A DNA stretch of 64,000 nt from Pararge aegeria (GCF_905163445.1 NC_053200.1:6014001-6078000), one strand, 5' to 3'; shown: positions 1 to 10,557, counted from the stretch's first letter. Notes: generated from the letters alone by a model not told the origin. A program made the numbers and translations.

Positions 1-184
1 TAAGATATAGCCAGAAAAAACGTAGCGAGATATTTTTTTTGTTATAACTTTATTAAAACTTTAGACTTATATAATGACACAACCAATTGCATTCGGTTTC
101 CCAACTCGAGCTAGATTAGTTCAAGGAGAGCAATTTTATCTGGATAATATTGCTAAGTACCTAAGAAAAGCGCGGACTGGTTGA

Positions 185-325
185 ATTTTATCAAGAATTC
201 TCAGGCATGAAGTTTTTCTCAAGATGTTTTCCTGCACCGTTAGAGCCAGTGATATTTCATTGATTAAATTTGAAATTCACATAATTTGTGTATCTCCGAA
301 AAGTTAGAGGTGCGGGCCGGGAACC
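185..325 (-). repeat. SINE-2 fragment
   Basis: Contains the SINE-2 body in reverse: a TTCTCAGGCATGAAG stretch, a block like TTTTCCTGCACCGTT, and a damaged tRNA-like B-box region near 310-325. It matches the fuller copies at 3.7 kb (same strand) and 8.4 kb (opposite strand). Positions 326-1,360 hold no gene or clear repeat that I can recognise. Confidence 0.6.
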
Positions 326-1364
326 GATGTTGGTCCTCTAGAAAGGAAGGCCGGAGTTATAAACACTAGGCTATCACTGTTCTGTAAGCAGCCTGTATAG
401 TTGGTGCTAATTCAAGTAGTCTACTTTTTCACTCGCTAATATTCTGTGACAAGCGAAAGACAATGACAAATCGATGTCGCGCAGAAAACGATTAGGGGTA
501 TTGGTTTCATTGGCGTGCACAAATGCATTGCCTATCCCAAAAAATTCATACAAGTTGTATAGATAGAGATTTTTTCAATTTTATTCGATGTTCCTGCTTA
601 ATGCCTGCCGTGGTAACCCTACGCACGCCACTAATTGGTTTAATGTAACTGCAAAACCGCTTACAAGTTTGCCCGTTCCCATCTTAGACTGCATTATAAA
701 TTACCACCAGGTGAGATTGCAGTCAAGGAGAGTCTAATTCATAGAGAAATAGAAAACTAACGTTTTCAAAGTGAATACAGAATATTTAAGAGAAAATCAT
801 TGATTCCAAACAAACTTCTTTCACAATTTCAATATTAATAAACATTTACTCACATACAATTTGATGACATTGATCGAAAAATTAAGATTAAACACAAATA
901 TCATAATAGCAGACTTGGGGCCCATTTGATAACATAGTTGAATTAAGTTAAATTAACTAAAACCCACTTTGCAAAGTATGTCGCGTGTTTAAAACCAGCC
1001 CATTTTATTAATTAAAGTACATACCGCTGTACTCAAGTAATTAATTATTTTATTAGTTTAATATTATTACACTAACGACACTGGATCAGCGGGTAGATTG
1101 TGCACTTGAATTTGAAACAGCGTTCATCATCCTGCCGTTTTTTAACTGTCTAGGGTCGTTTAAACTTTACGACAAATGCCACGTGCGATTTCTTACACAA
1201 ATACGTATTTCTCATCCTACATTCTGCGAAGATCCAAGCAGTTGGCTCATCTGATGGTACCTACTGGAAAACCAAACTTAACTATATACACACGCAAACT
1301 CTAAGCAGGGCATGCAAAGAACGCATCCAACAACGTCCAGCCCAGTATTCATCAACAAGATCAA

Positions 1365-1672
1365 AAAATGGTTAAGACAGATTATATATATGCCTGTATG
1401 TGTCAAATACGTGGTAGTGTGTGTCATCATCACCATATCAACCCATTACCGGCCAACTAAACTAATTCATTTAAAGGAAATTGTATACAATTTTACAATA
1501 AATTACCGGTTGATATTTTGGGGATGTCACTAAAGAAGTTCAAAGTTTGTATTAAGCGAAAGCTTATAGAAAAGTCCTATTATAGTATAAAGGATTACGT
1601 AAACGATAAAAAAGCTTGGGTGTAAACAATTGCTCTAACCAGGTTGCTTCTTAAATATTTTCTAATGACAAT
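1365..1672 (+). mobile_element. LINE-C 3' end fused to SINE-2 tail (composite copy 1)
   Basis: Nearly identical to 3,165-3,472. It starts with a TTAAGACAGATTATATATATG stretch, continues with a reversed SINE-2 tail (ATCAACCCATTACCGGCC), then with the end of an RT reading frame: 1528-1625 codes for SLKKFKVCIKRKLIEKSYY followed by SIKDYVNDKKAWV and a stop. That terminus resembles the LINE-B C-terminus (YYTIDEFLNDKVAWK). This copy loses similarity at about 1,672, before the tandem tail. Confidence 0.7.
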
Positions 1673-1726
1673 GTTAAGCCTCATAATCTTGTAATTACAC
1701 AGACAACCACTTACCTACTTCAGCAC

Positions 1727-1870
1727 GGCTAGCATGGGCAGGAAACAATTATATCCCCGGGGAAAGGATATAAATGAATCTTCTCCCACAGCTTTATCAA
1801 CTCTAAGAGCACTGGCGCACTAGTGGAAATAATATCCAAATAATATATGTGTTAACTGCACTGTCGAATC
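1727..1870. repeat. unnamed dispersed repeat, family X copy 1
   Basis: Shares GCTAGCATGGGCAGGA, an ATTATATCCCC block and a following segment with GCGCACTAGTGGAAATAATA with copies at 10.85-11.08 kb and 35.34-35.60 kb. Coding potential is absent. Probably a non-autonomous element; class unknown. A loose SINE-2 tail (CACTGTACTGGGTCAG...GGGTTGATATGATGA) follows at 1,953-1,988. Confidence 0.45.
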
Positions 1871-2616
1871 ATTTTAAGGTAAAGTAAATCAAGAATTCTA
1901 AATTTAAATTGGTTAATCACCTATTTTTTTTATTTTTTTCTTTTGTAGGAGGAGCACTGTACTGGGTCAGTAATGGGTTGATATGATGAAGAATTAGGTT
2001 CTAATAATAGTATTGTTTGAACCTCATTTTAGATCTTAAGCACAGCGATATCACAGAATGCGCCCACACCGGTAAATACAATAATAGAACAGAAAAAGCA
2101 ATCACGCTATTTACAAATAACAAATAGAATAGAACGTGACTCGAGGCACGTAGCTGACCCTTGGTGTGGATGAAATGTTAACAAACGTAATGCCATAAAA
2201 TTTTCGCCCGCTCATTCCGGGAGGGTTTTCTTACGGCACCTTGCGAGTGTTCAGTGAATACAAATCAAACGTGAGGCAATATTATCTTTATATTAACGCG
2301 TGAAGCAACAACTTTGTACCCCTTTTTACGAAAATTGCGAGGACGGAGCAGTATGACATTTCCCACACTTTAAGTTTACATAAAGAAGGAGTGCAGAATG
2401 GTCATAAATGGGGCTGGCTGAAAACCAGTGCTACGCGTTTTAGTTTGCAGCTATACTGAGCCAGCTCCTTTGTCTCACATATTTTTTTTTTTAATTTTTA
2501 TACTTTAACAATTATTTTATTTCACAAATGTAACATTTTACACAAATGTGTGACAATAAATACGATTTTTCTTTCTTTCTTTCTTTCAAAAAATAAAACA
2601 CAATAAACGAATAATT

Positions 2617-2868
2617 AATAAATATACTACGACAATACACACATCGCCATCTAGCCCCAAAGGAAGCGTAGCTTGTGTTATGGGTACTAAGATAGCTAAT
2701 GAATATTTTTATGAATATAATACACATTTATACATATAATATTCATATAAACGCCCAGACACTGAAAAATATTTTTGTTCATCACACAAGCATTTTCCAT
2801 TTGTGGGAATCGAACCCACGGCCTTGGACTCGCAAAGCAGGGTTGCTGCCCACTGCGCCAATCAATCA
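2617..2868 (-). repeat. SINE-1 copy 1 (tRNA-derived)
   Basis: On the minus strand the element starts with a tRNA-like head, with B box GGGTTCGATTCCCAC and A-box-like TTGGCGCAGTGGGC, and ends with a body containing CACAAGCTACGCTTCC, TGTATTGTCGTAGTATATTT and an AT-rich tail. It is the same family as copies at 5.5, 8.7, 9.3, 22.7, 35.1 and 42.8 kb. The acceptor stem is not complete, so it is not a functional tRNA gene. Confidence 0.8.
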
Positions 2869-2889
2869 ATATGTAACGCATCAGACCCA

Positions 2890-3020
2890 CTATAAATAAA
2901 TAAACTTTTATTGTACCACACCATAGTAAAAAGTAGTTACAGGAATTTAAACATAGAACAAGCTAGTACAATGTGGTGGCCTTATCGCTACATAGCGATT
3001 TCTTCCAGGCAACCTAAACG
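2890..3020 (-). repeat. LINE 3'-end-like repeat
   Basis: Begins AATAAATAAACTTTTATTGT (the reverse of a polyadenylation-like tail) and includes TAGCGATTTCTTCCAGGCAACCT. A related but diverged copy lies at 12.24-12.47 kb. I recognise this arrangement as a common lepidopteran repeat but cannot name the family. Confidence 0.4.
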
Positions 3021-3164
3021 CAAAAGACGCAAAAAAAAACAGAAAATAACCACCACTTCCAATTATTGGACACATTCACGTATACTCTTTTTGATTCATT
3101 TCACACACACTGAGAAATTATTCAAAAATAATCGATTTTTTATCACACAAATTATAATCCGAAA

Positions 3165-3691
3165 AATGATTAAGACAGATTATATATATGCCTGTATGTG
3201 TCAAATACGTGGTAGTGTGTGTCATCATCACCATATCAACCCATTACCGGCCAATTAAACTAATTCATTTAAAGGAAATTGTATACAATTTTACAATAAA
3301 TTACCGGTTGATATCTTGGGGATGTCACTAAAGAACTTCAAAGTTTGTATAAAGCGAAAGCTTATAGAAAAGTCCTATTATAGTATAAACGATTACGTAA
3401 ACGATAAAAAAGCTTGGGTGTAAACAATTGCTCTAACCAGGTTGCTTCTTAAATATTTTCTAATGACAATGTGAGATGGTGATAACAAAAAGAACACCCG
3501 GCTAAGTTTGTTGTGGGTTTCTTCTTAGACCAGGGCGCGATTGGAAAACTCGTAGCTTTAGTTTTAAGTTTACGATTGTAGTTATCGCCATCACTACTCA
3601 CTGCTATGTACACATTTTGTATATAATAACTCATCAAAAGTGCCATCTATGTGCCTATTTGAATAAAGAAATATTTGACTTTGACTTTGAC
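3165..3691 (+). mobile_element. LINE-C 3' end, longest copy
   Basis: The first 308 bp duplicate 1,365-1,672, including the fused SINE-2 tail and the RT terminus (SLKNFKVCIKRKLIEKSYYS...AWV stop at 3,420-3,423). It then continues with a 3' UTR (TGAGATGGTGATAACAAAAAG, AGACCAGGGCGCGATTGG, GTGCCATCTATGTGCC) to a polyadenylation-like AATAAAG at 3,664 and a tail of TTTGAC repeats at 3,672-3,691. Such tandem tails are typical of some non-LTR retrotransposons that end without poly(A). Confidence 0.75.
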
Positions 3692-3957
3692 TACAGCGCG
3701 CGGGTCTCCTCCCACAATGAGAGAGTTTAGGCCGTAGTCATCCACGCTGGCCCAGTGCAGATTGCTGGACTCCTGACACCTTTGAGAATATTACGGAGAA
3801 CTCTCAGCCATGAAGGTTTCCTCACTATGTTTTCCTTCACCATTAAAGCAAATGATATTTTAATAGCTTAAAAACGCACAAAACTTAGACGTGAGTGCTG
3901 GGAATTGAACTCTGTCCCCCGAAAGTATAGCCTTATCACCTTCAAGAGTAATGCATA
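3692..3957 (-). repeat. SINE-2 copy, directly abutting LINE-C tail
   Basis: Reverse orientation: CGCGGGTCTCCTCCCACAATG, a CCACGCTGGCCCAGTGCAGAT block, GAGAACTCTCAGCCATGAAGG and TTTTCCTTCACCATTAAAGC, ending in a decayed tRNA-like head (GGGAATTGAACTCTGTCCCCC). It begins right at the end of the LINE-C tandem tail, so one inserted next to the other. Confidence 0.75.
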
Positions 3958-4369
3958 TTCTTTCTAAAAGCTTTTTGCTCTTAAAAAAGAAATACAAAGT
4001 TTCTAGTTTAATTGATGAAGTAATAAAATTATACGATCATCTGTATCGAATAGACTAATCGGTGATTGTAGTAAATTGGCTTGTAATTTTACAGCTCACA
4101 AGACATCTATCAGTGAAATCTCCGAGAATGGCATCATCCTACCTAGCTAATGACCCTTGAAATTACATCTAACGATATTTATGTACGTATATGTATGTAG
4201 CTGATGCCTGTCGGTCTGGCTATTTTTTTTAATTCTTTATTCCACTACAAGTCCGCTAAGTGTCGCTACTAAGCGATAAACTTCCGTCTTTGTATTTCTG
4301 TTGTTCTTTTATTTTCCTAACTTAATAGTGGTGTACAAATAAAGAGTTAAATAAATAATAAATAATACA

Positions 4370-4634
4370 AGTTAACTGCCCTGGTGGTAAGTGATGATGC
4401 AGTCTAAAATGGTAGCGGGCTAACCTGTTAGGGAGTATATTAGTCATACCCCCACGCACCGGAACACTAAATAATTTATCGGCACGTCTTTGTCAGGAGG
4501 GTGGTTAATAGCCACGGCTAAAGCTGACCAGACCAGAGAAAATTCAGGAATTATATATTCCCAAATAACCTCTGCCCGGAATCGAACTGGACATCCTACT
4601 TTAATTGACAGCGCTCGCCATTGCACTAGTGAGT
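4370..4634 (-). repeat. SINE-3 copy 1
   Basis: Reverse orientation. The tRNA-like head lies at the right end (CGGAATCGAACTGGACATCC ... GCTCGCCATTGCACTAGTG). The body contains CGGCACGTCTTTGTCAGGAG, and the left end GGTGGTAAGTGATGATGCAG. It matches copies at 6.6 kb (+) and 24.7 kb (-). Confidence 0.75.
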
Positions 4635-4799
4635 TCGTCATTTAAAAAACAATTCTCTAGATCCATAATTTTCCAGGATAACAAGTAGGTATCCTATATT
4701 TGTTGTATTTTGTGGTCTCATTGCAAGGATGGCGTTAGTATACTAACGATACGTCAGACATTCAAATCCGCTCAAGTGTTTAGAAGTTATGGTGGAATA

Positions 4800-5020
4800 A
4801 AGAAACTCACATGTCATACATACATGAACCGTGAAAAACATAACACACACATTCAAGTCTATTTGAATCATTCACACACACTGAGAAATGATTCGAAAAG
4901 AATTGATTGCTTGTTTTTATCAAACTATTTATAATCTAATAATATCTAACATATCAAACATTCGTATAAAATATGAACGACTCCTAGATGTGCCTATTTG
5001 AATAGTAGTTTTCTGATTGA
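4800..5020 (+). repeat. possible diverged LINE-C 3' UTR piece
   Basis: Shares CACACACTGAGAAAT with the sequence just upstream of the 3.2-kb LINE-C copy (3,105-3,119), followed by a related ATTCRAAAA...TTATAAT segment, and later AGATGTGCCTATTTGAATA, which resembles the LINE-C 3' end. Weak and partial. Confidence 0.35.
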
Positions 5021-5357
5021 GTTTAAAAGTTTTGTTTCGGATTCTTTTTCCATACTTACAAAATGTACACCGGTCTAAGAATGCAACGCTACATTTAAAC
5101 TGATCTTAAAAGTTTAAATGTGACAATCATAATCACATTCACATTTATTAAGCTGTCATCGAGTCGGTCAGCCCTGTTTTTCGAGACACATTCTCAACTA
5201 GTTCGGAAAACAGGTACACATTCTATCTGTGCAAAATAAAACAAAATTTGTATAAATTTATGTGTTACGTTTAAGTACTATGATTCTGTTTTGTTTTTAC
5301 TTTTATGACAAATAAAGCATTTTTTATTTTTTTTTCATTTTCTTTTTCATTTTTCAT

Positions 5358-5478
5358 CATATCAACCTATTACCGACCCACTACACTGCACAGCTCGCCT
5401 TTCACAATGAAGAAGAGTTTAAGCCGTATTCTCCATGGTGCAGATTGATGGACTTCACATACCTTTAAGAACATTATG
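5358..5478 (-). repeat. SINE-2 fragment
   Basis: ATATCAACCTATTACCGACC (reversed SINE-2 tail) followed by TTCACAATGAAGAAGAGTTT and a shortened TCCATGGTGCAGATTGATGG block. It stops at about 5,478, where SINE-1 begins. Confidence 0.6.
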
Positions 5479-5544
5479 ATAATATAATATACTACGACAA
5501 TACACACATCGCCATCTAGCCCCAAAGTAAGCGTAGCTTGTGTT

Positions 5545-5708
5545 AAAAATTCAAAATTCATTTATTTCAAGTAGGCCTAATATGAGCACTTTTGAAACGT
5601 CAAGTCTGTCTGTTTGTAGTGATTCTACCACCGGTTCGGAAGGCAGATTCTACCGAGAAGAAGCCGGCAAGAAACTCAGCAGTTGCTCTTTTCCAACATC
5701 AACAATTT
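5545..5708 (-). mobile_element. LINE-B 3' end, 5'-truncated copy
   Basis: Matches the 3' UTR of LINE-B at 27,222-27,385 almost base for base: TTCATTTATTTCAAGTAGGC, TCTACCACCGGTTCGGAAGG, CCGAGAAGAAGCCGGCAAG, TTGCTCTTTTCCAACATCA. Only the last 160 bp or so were copied. No clear target duplication was found. Confidence 0.75.
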
Positions 5709-5799
5709 ATGGGTACTATGATGACTGTTGAATATTTTTATGAATAAAACATAAATACTTAAAATCAGACACTGAAAAGCATTTTTGTTCATCACATTC

Positions 5800-5854
5800 G
5801 GTTCGATTCCCACAACTGGAAGATCAAACATCTTCCAGTTGTTGGAATCGAACC
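5800..5854. repeat. inverted duplication of the SINE-1 B box
   Basis: Left arm 5,800-5,824 and right arm 5,830-5,854, each 25 bp with one mismatch, loop CAAAC. Each arm contains GGTTCGATTCC or its complement, so the tRNA-like head has its B box in both orientations. Confidence 0.85.
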
Positions 5855-5914
5855 TACGGCCATGGACTCAGAAAGAAGGGTCACTGCCTACTGCGCCAGT
5901 CGCCCGTCAATCCT

Positions 5915-6073
5915 TCCTAATATTATAAATGTGAATGTAAGTTTGTTTGTTACTCAATAAAAAAATGTTTGTCAAAAATCTCACGTATGTCTATAGGTGT
6001 AGACTATGTAGCAGTACCTACGCTGCTTCCCGAAATTTACGCGGGCGAAGCCGCAGGTCATATCTAGTATAAT
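5915..6073 (+). mobile_element. Helitron-like short element
   Basis: Starts with the TCCTAATATTATAAATGTGAA signature and ends with GCGGGCGAAGCCGCAGGTCA then TCTAGT. This start/end pair is characteristic of very common lepidopteran non-autonomous elements that I understand to be Helitron-like (Lep1 type). The interior is short and without coding potential. Confidence 0.5.
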
Positions 6074-6289
6074 AATATAAATAATAATATAATAACGTTT
6101 ATTTCAGTTAAAATTCCACAGCTTGTAAAAATTATCTTATTACCTATGTTATAAATTAAAATTGGCCAAACCTATCTCCTAATTAAGGTAAGTGGGCACT
6201 TGGTGTAAGAATGTGTACCAATCCAGTGCTCCATAAAGAGATTTTCCCATTTATTACTTAATATTTTCGAAAAATGTTTTATTTGTTTT

Positions 6290-6432
6290 ATTATTAAGGA
6301 CTCTTCAGGCATGCAGGTTCCCTCATAATGCTTTCCTTCACCGATAAAGCAAGTGTTTTTTAAACTAAGAACAGTAAGAAGTGCGTCGTGGGTTCGAACT
6401 TTAGCCGAAGTTTTAACCACTGGACTAACACG
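6290..6432 (-). repeat. SINE-2 copy, head half
   Basis: GGACTCTTCAGGCATGCAGG, CTTTCCTTCACCGATAAAGC, then a tRNA-like head GTGGGTTCGAACTTTAGCC...CCACTGGACTAACACGC. The body half is missing. Confidence 0.65.
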
Positions 6433-6605
6433 CTTTTAATATGAACTTAAATGTGCAATCTAACAATCTGAACACACGCTTGAAAATACTCAAGACTTCC
6501 GCAAAGAGGGGACTGATTATATAAACGATGTTATTGGGCAATCAAACTAAATAAGAGAAGAACTGTTCCTGAATAGGTTTAGACGTTTTCATTGCAAAAT
6601 AAACA

Positions 6606-6858
6606 CTACAGAAACTTCTGACCTCAGTGGCGCAGTGGTGAATGCTATGGTATTATGACTAGAGGCTCCGGGCTCAAACCCCGGCAGGATCAAATCTGAA
6701 TATTACCCGGTCTTGTGGGTGACTTGGCCGTGGCCACCCTACCGACAAAGACGTGCCACTAAGTGAGTTTGCGTTCCGGTGCGATGCCGCGTATAAACTG
6801 ACGATGGGTTTGACTATGGGGTTTAAATATAACTGCGAATTTATAATTTCCGTCGGTG
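6606..6858 (+). repeat. SINE-3 copy 2
   Basis: Forward orientation with a good tRNA-like head: A box TCAGTGGCGCAGTGGTGAAT and B box GGGCTCAAACCCCGGC, then CACCCTACCGACAAAGACGT and GCGTTCCGGTGCGATGCCG. It ends right next to the poly(T) that marks the 3' end of LINE-A. Confidence 0.75.
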
Positions 6859-6860
6859 TA

Positions 6861-8400
6861 TTTTTTTTTTTTTTTTTTTAAGTATATAGACAAGTGCTTG
6901 ACTGCAATCACACCTGATGGTAAATGATGATGCAGCCTAAGATGAAGCGCGCTTGCCTAGAAGATGCCTATTCACTCTTGATTTGAAGGTACCCAGATTA
7001 TAGGTATCAGGGAAGACGGAAGATGGGAGGGCATTCCAGGCCTTTGCGGTGCGGATCAGAAAGGAAGAAGCAAAACGCTTCGTACGTGTTGATGGTATTT
7101 CAACCACGTAACGGTGCAGATTCTTTCGGTGCCTCGCAGTTCGATGGTAGAAAGGAGATGGTTTGACCAAATCGAATAGCTCCTGAGCACACTCTCCGAA
7201 ATGTATCTTGTAGAAAACAGCCAGACAAGCAACCTTGCGCCGGTGTTCAAGGCTTTGAAGTCTACTGACTACAAGGTCGTTGCCAATGAGTCTCCTAGCA
7301 CGACGATCCACCGAATCCAAAGCATCGAGCTGGTACTTGGCAGAGCCATCCCATAAATGGCTGCAGTACTCCATGCACGACCGAACCTGAGCTTGGTACA
7401 GGGTTAGAAGCTGTTCTGGCGTGAAGTAGCGCTTAACTTTGTTGAGGATGCCAAATTTTTTGCCAGCAGTTTTAGCTTTGGACTCGATGCATTGTCCAAA
7501 GCTTAGATTGGACGAAATGCTGATACCTAGGAGCTCAATACTATTCGTGATTGGCACAGATACATTTCTGAAAGTCGGAGTTAGGGGGAACGGACTCCGT
7601 TTGGCGGAAAACAAACACGCTTGGGTTTTGGAAGCATTAAACTCTACCAGATTAGTGTTACCCCAATCGGACACCTCGCTTAAGGGCAGGTTAACGCGTT
7701 CCACCAAGGCCTCTCTGAGCACAAGAGTTTCGTCTCCACTAGCTCGTGGAATGGACATGTATCTAACCGTCACAGTGCTGTCATCTGCATACCCAAAGAT
7801 GCCGGGTTTTAACAGATCATTTATATGCAGCAGGAAGAGCGTAGCGGAAAGAACCGATCCCTGAGGGACACCAGCGTTGATGGCCATTAGGTCAGACGAG
7901 GACCCATCGACGACAACCCGAAAAAATCGTCCACTCAAGAAATCAGCGATCCAGTTGCAAAAACTAATGGGTAACCCGTAGGCTGGAAGCTTGTGCGGAG
8001 ACTTTCATGCCAGACACGGTCAAAAGCTTTCGATACATCGAGTGAAACGGCGAGCGCTTCACCGTGCTTATCCATGGCTTCACCCCAGATGTGCGTGGCA
8101 TACACTAAAAGATCCCCTGTTGACCGATTTCGTCGAAAACCGTACTGACGGTCTGACAGGAGTTCGTTGTTTTCTAGGTATGCCAGAAGTCTGTTATTAA
8201 GTACACGCTCCAGACTTTTACATAATAAGGAGGTGATAGCAATTGGTCTGTAGTTAGATGGGTCGGCACGGCTACCCTTTTTTGGAACAGGTTGCACGTT
8301 GGCAATCTTCCAAGCTTTCGGGACCTGAGTGGTTTTAAGGGAGAGGCGGTATAAACGTGTTAGAATAGGAGACAATTCGGGAGCACAGGTTTTAGTTGAT
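6861..8400 (-). mobile_element. LINE-A: 5'-truncated non-LTR retrotransposon
   Basis: A minus-strand element of about 1.5 kb ending in a 3' A-run (poly(T) on + at 6,861-6,879). It carries RT motifs but no endonuclease region. The similarity to an RT frame runs up to about 8,400, where a SINE-2 begins on the opposite strand. A second 3' end of the same family is at 34,408-34,552. Clade not assigned with confidence; absence of a visible RNase H and the FADD-type motif fit the Jockey/CR1-like group. Confidence 0.8.
6937..8400 (-). pseudogene. LINE-A reverse transcriptase, frameshifted
   Basis: From 8,400 down to about 8,000 the frame reads STKTCAPELSPILTRLYRL, VPKKGSRADPSNYRPI, LSDRQYGFRRNRST and LDVSKAFDRVWHESL (RT motifs through A). 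Near 7,995-8,000 a single-base slip moves the true frame: the next frame reads KLPAYGLPISFCNWIADFLS and then continues through INAGVPQGSVLSATLF (motif B), IFGYADDST (motif C, catalytic YADD) and a C-terminal thumb-like region ending NLGTFKSRVNRHLLGKRASS at 6,937. The catalytic Asp residues are still present, but without repair of the frame no full RT is made. There is no endonuclease domain, so the copy is dead. Confidence 0.85.
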
Positions 8401-8402
8401 AA

Positions 8403-8716
8403 TCCAGTGAAGCGGTGATAGCCCTGTAGGTAGGACTACGACTTCACCTTCGGGGAGCAGAGTTCGAATCCCGGCACGCACTTCCAAATTTTCAGAGCTA
8501 TGTGCGTTTTAAGCAATTAAAAATATCACTTGTTTCAACAGTGAAGGAAAACATCGTGAGGAAACCTGTATGCCTGAGAGTTCTCTATAATGTTCTCAAA
8601 GGTGTGTGGAGTCCACAAATCCGCACTGGTCCAGCGTGGTGGACTACTGCCTTAAACCCATCTCATTGTAGGAGGAGACCCGTGCCCTGTACTGGGCCGG
8701 CAATGGGTTGATATAA
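8403..8716 (+). repeat. SINE-2, near full-length copy
   Basis: A tRNA-like head (TGAAGCGGTGATAGCC ... GTTCGAATCCCGGCACGC), then GTGAAGGAAAACATCGTGAG, CTGAGAGTTCTCTATAATGT, CACTGGTCCAGCGTGGTGGA, GTAGGAGGAGACCCGTGCCC, and the tail GGCCGGCAATGGGTTGATAT. This is the reference copy for the fragments elsewhere. Confidence 0.85.
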
Positions 8717-8727
8717 ATATAATAATA

Positions 8728-8976
8728 ATAAATAAATATACTACGACAATACACACATCGCCCCCTAGCCCCAAAGTAAGCGTAGCTTGTGTTATGGGTA
8801 CTAAGATGACTGATGAATATTTTTATGAATTATAAATACTTAGAAAATACATATAAACACCCAGACACTGAAAAACACTTATGCTCATCACACAAACATT
8901 TTCCAGTTGTGGGAATCGAACCCACGGCCTTGGACTCAGAAAGCAGGGTCGCTGCCCACTGCGCCAGTCGGCCGTC
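8728..8976 (-). repeat. SINE-1, best-preserved copy
   Basis: Complete from the AT-rich tail (AATAAATATACTACGACAAT) to the tRNA-like head (TTGTGGGAATCGAACCCACG, TTGGACTCAGAAAGCAGGGT, TGCGCCAGTCGGCCGTC). It follows a SINE-2 with only an ATA-repeat spacer between them. Confidence 0.85.
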
Positions 8977-8989
8977 TTATTGGATATGA

Positions 8990-9080
8990 ATAAGATAATG
9001 AAGATTAGGTATTCCTCGTCGCCAAGTTGTTGAAATTATCACGCGAGTAAAGCCGCGGGTAAAAGCTCGTTCATAATAGA
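8990..9080 (+). mobile_element. Helitron-like 3' end remnant
   Basis: CACGCGAGTAAAGCCGCGGG followed by TAAAAGCTCGT: the end signature of the Helitron-like family with a mutated AGCTAGT. The start is not recognisable. Confidence 0.35.
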
Positions 9081-9306
9081 GCTATACATATGAAATAAGT
9101 ACTATTATAAACTTATAAAGCAGATCCCCACGTCACCTGCTGTATTACAAAAGACGTCAATGTCATATAGCTTCCGTTAAAGCTACATTGCATTTTGTAC
9201 TTTGTACTACGAAGCTGAAGGTCGCGGATAGACAGATAATATTTATAATGAGCTGATGTTCCTGTTATTAATGAAGATTTCTTTGAACTGTGTGTTAGTT
9301 AAAAAT

Positions 9307-9402
9307 AATAAATAAATATACTACGAAAATATACACTTTGCCATATAGCCCCAAAGAAAGCGTAGCTTGTGTTATGGGTACTAAGACGATTGCTGAAATT
9401 TT
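9307..9402 (-). repeat. SINE-1 fragment (body half only)
   Basis: AATAAATATACTACGAAAAT through GCGTAGCTTGTGTTATGGGT to about 9,402, then unrelated sequence. The tRNA-like head is missing. Confidence 0.7.
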
Positions 9403-9508
9403 TATAGCCATGAAGAAATTTTTAAATTATTACTTGCGTGCACTTCGAAGTTTAGCTTTTTTAACATGTGTTGGTTTTCCACTTACCATCAGGTGGGCCA
9501 TCAGCTTG

Positions 9509-9561
9509 TTCCGTCTATTATCTATCTATAGCTATTATCTATAGATAGATAATAGACGGAA
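9509..9561. repeat. perfect hairpin, 23-bp arms
   Basis: Left arm 9,509-9,531, right arm 9,539-9,561, loop CTATTAT. The arms contain CTATTATCTATCTATAG. It follows a common repeat end (CCACTTACCATCAGGTGGGC), whose last bases form part of the left arm. Confidence 0.85.
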
Positions 9562-10550
9562 TATAACTTTTTGAATGCACTCTCTGATCAGTACTGAAGC
9601 CAAAACTATATTTATTTATAATTTTTGTCTGTCTGTCTGTCTTGGGTGCGCATAACGCTTAAATACTCAATGAATTCAAATAAACTTTACATGATTTAAG
9701 TTCATACTACGAGGTAGGACATAGGATACTTTTTCTCCCAAAATTCAGCACAGGTCCTTTGGAAGAGAAAATATTTGCCAAGTTTAACACCATAGCTCTG
9801 TGAAATAGGAACCGATTTAAATCGTTCGTTTTAGATCTGATGCCAATGATTTGAGGTAAAGTATAGAACTCCTCAATGGACAGCAGCTTACCCTTAACTT
9901 AAGGTTTAACGATACTGAATACATAAAGTGTCTCCACGTTTATCAGGACTTCACTGCTAGGACTGAATAAAAATGTTTTTCTTAGCTAACCTTCCGCATA
10001 CGAATCAAGAAACAGTGCAATTTCGAGTTTTCCTTTACCGATTTATTTTCTTTGTTAGTGAAGTCGGAGGAGCTGAGACTGACGAAAACCAATTGCTATT
10101 TAAAATTACTATGTTTAAATATGTTCAAAGAAGTTGTATCGCTACCTTTTTTGCATATTTTGCACGTACTTATTTGCAAAAGATCTTTATGGTAGATATC
10201 TGATTTCTTGTGGAAAGTTATAGCCGATGCGCCGGCGAAACATGTCAAAGTAAGTATACAAAAAAAACAAGTAATACACTAACTTTAATGAACTTAAAAC
10301 AAAGGGCTTTATGTATAAATCCTGACAGATGAAGGACGTAAGAATTATTAAGGTTATTTTACCAGCTATTTTCCAGAAGCGGGGATTTCTTCCGATTATG
10401 ATGGTAAGACTATAATTTAAAAGGTTTTTCGCCCTCTCAAGTTATTATCTGTCAGTTAAACATCGCTGTCTCCAGTTTTTAGGCCTGTTAACCTTTCTTG
10501 GAAAAGATGAAGCTTTAACGGAATTGCTAACAATTTATTAATACGAATAT
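9562..10550. other. no gene recognised
   Basis: AT-rich sequence with a short GTCT microsatellite at 9,628-9,643. The GCGCCGGCGAAACATGTC stretch near 10,229 resembles pieces of dispersed repeats but I cannot assign it. The longest open frame (76 codons at 9,973) has no recognisable similarity. Confidence 0.5.
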
Positions 10551-10557
10551 TTATCTA

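Larger units (their letters stand above)
5480..5910 (-). repeat. SINE-1 copy 2, interrupted by a LINE-B 3' end
   Basis: The body (ATACTACGACAATACACACA) runs to 5,544, is interrupted by a 164-bp LINE-B 3' end, resumes with ATGGGTACTATGATGACTG, and ends in the tRNA-like head, which carries an internal inverted duplication at 5,800-5,854. The order of events is readable: SINE-1 was there first, LINE-B landed in it, and the head was rearranged at some point. Confidence 0.75.

Noticed and set aside
2805..2866. tRNA gene candidates at this and other SINE heads
   Set aside because: They have A- and B-box-like words but lack a paired acceptor stem and recur with identical non-tRNA bodies, so they are SINE heads.
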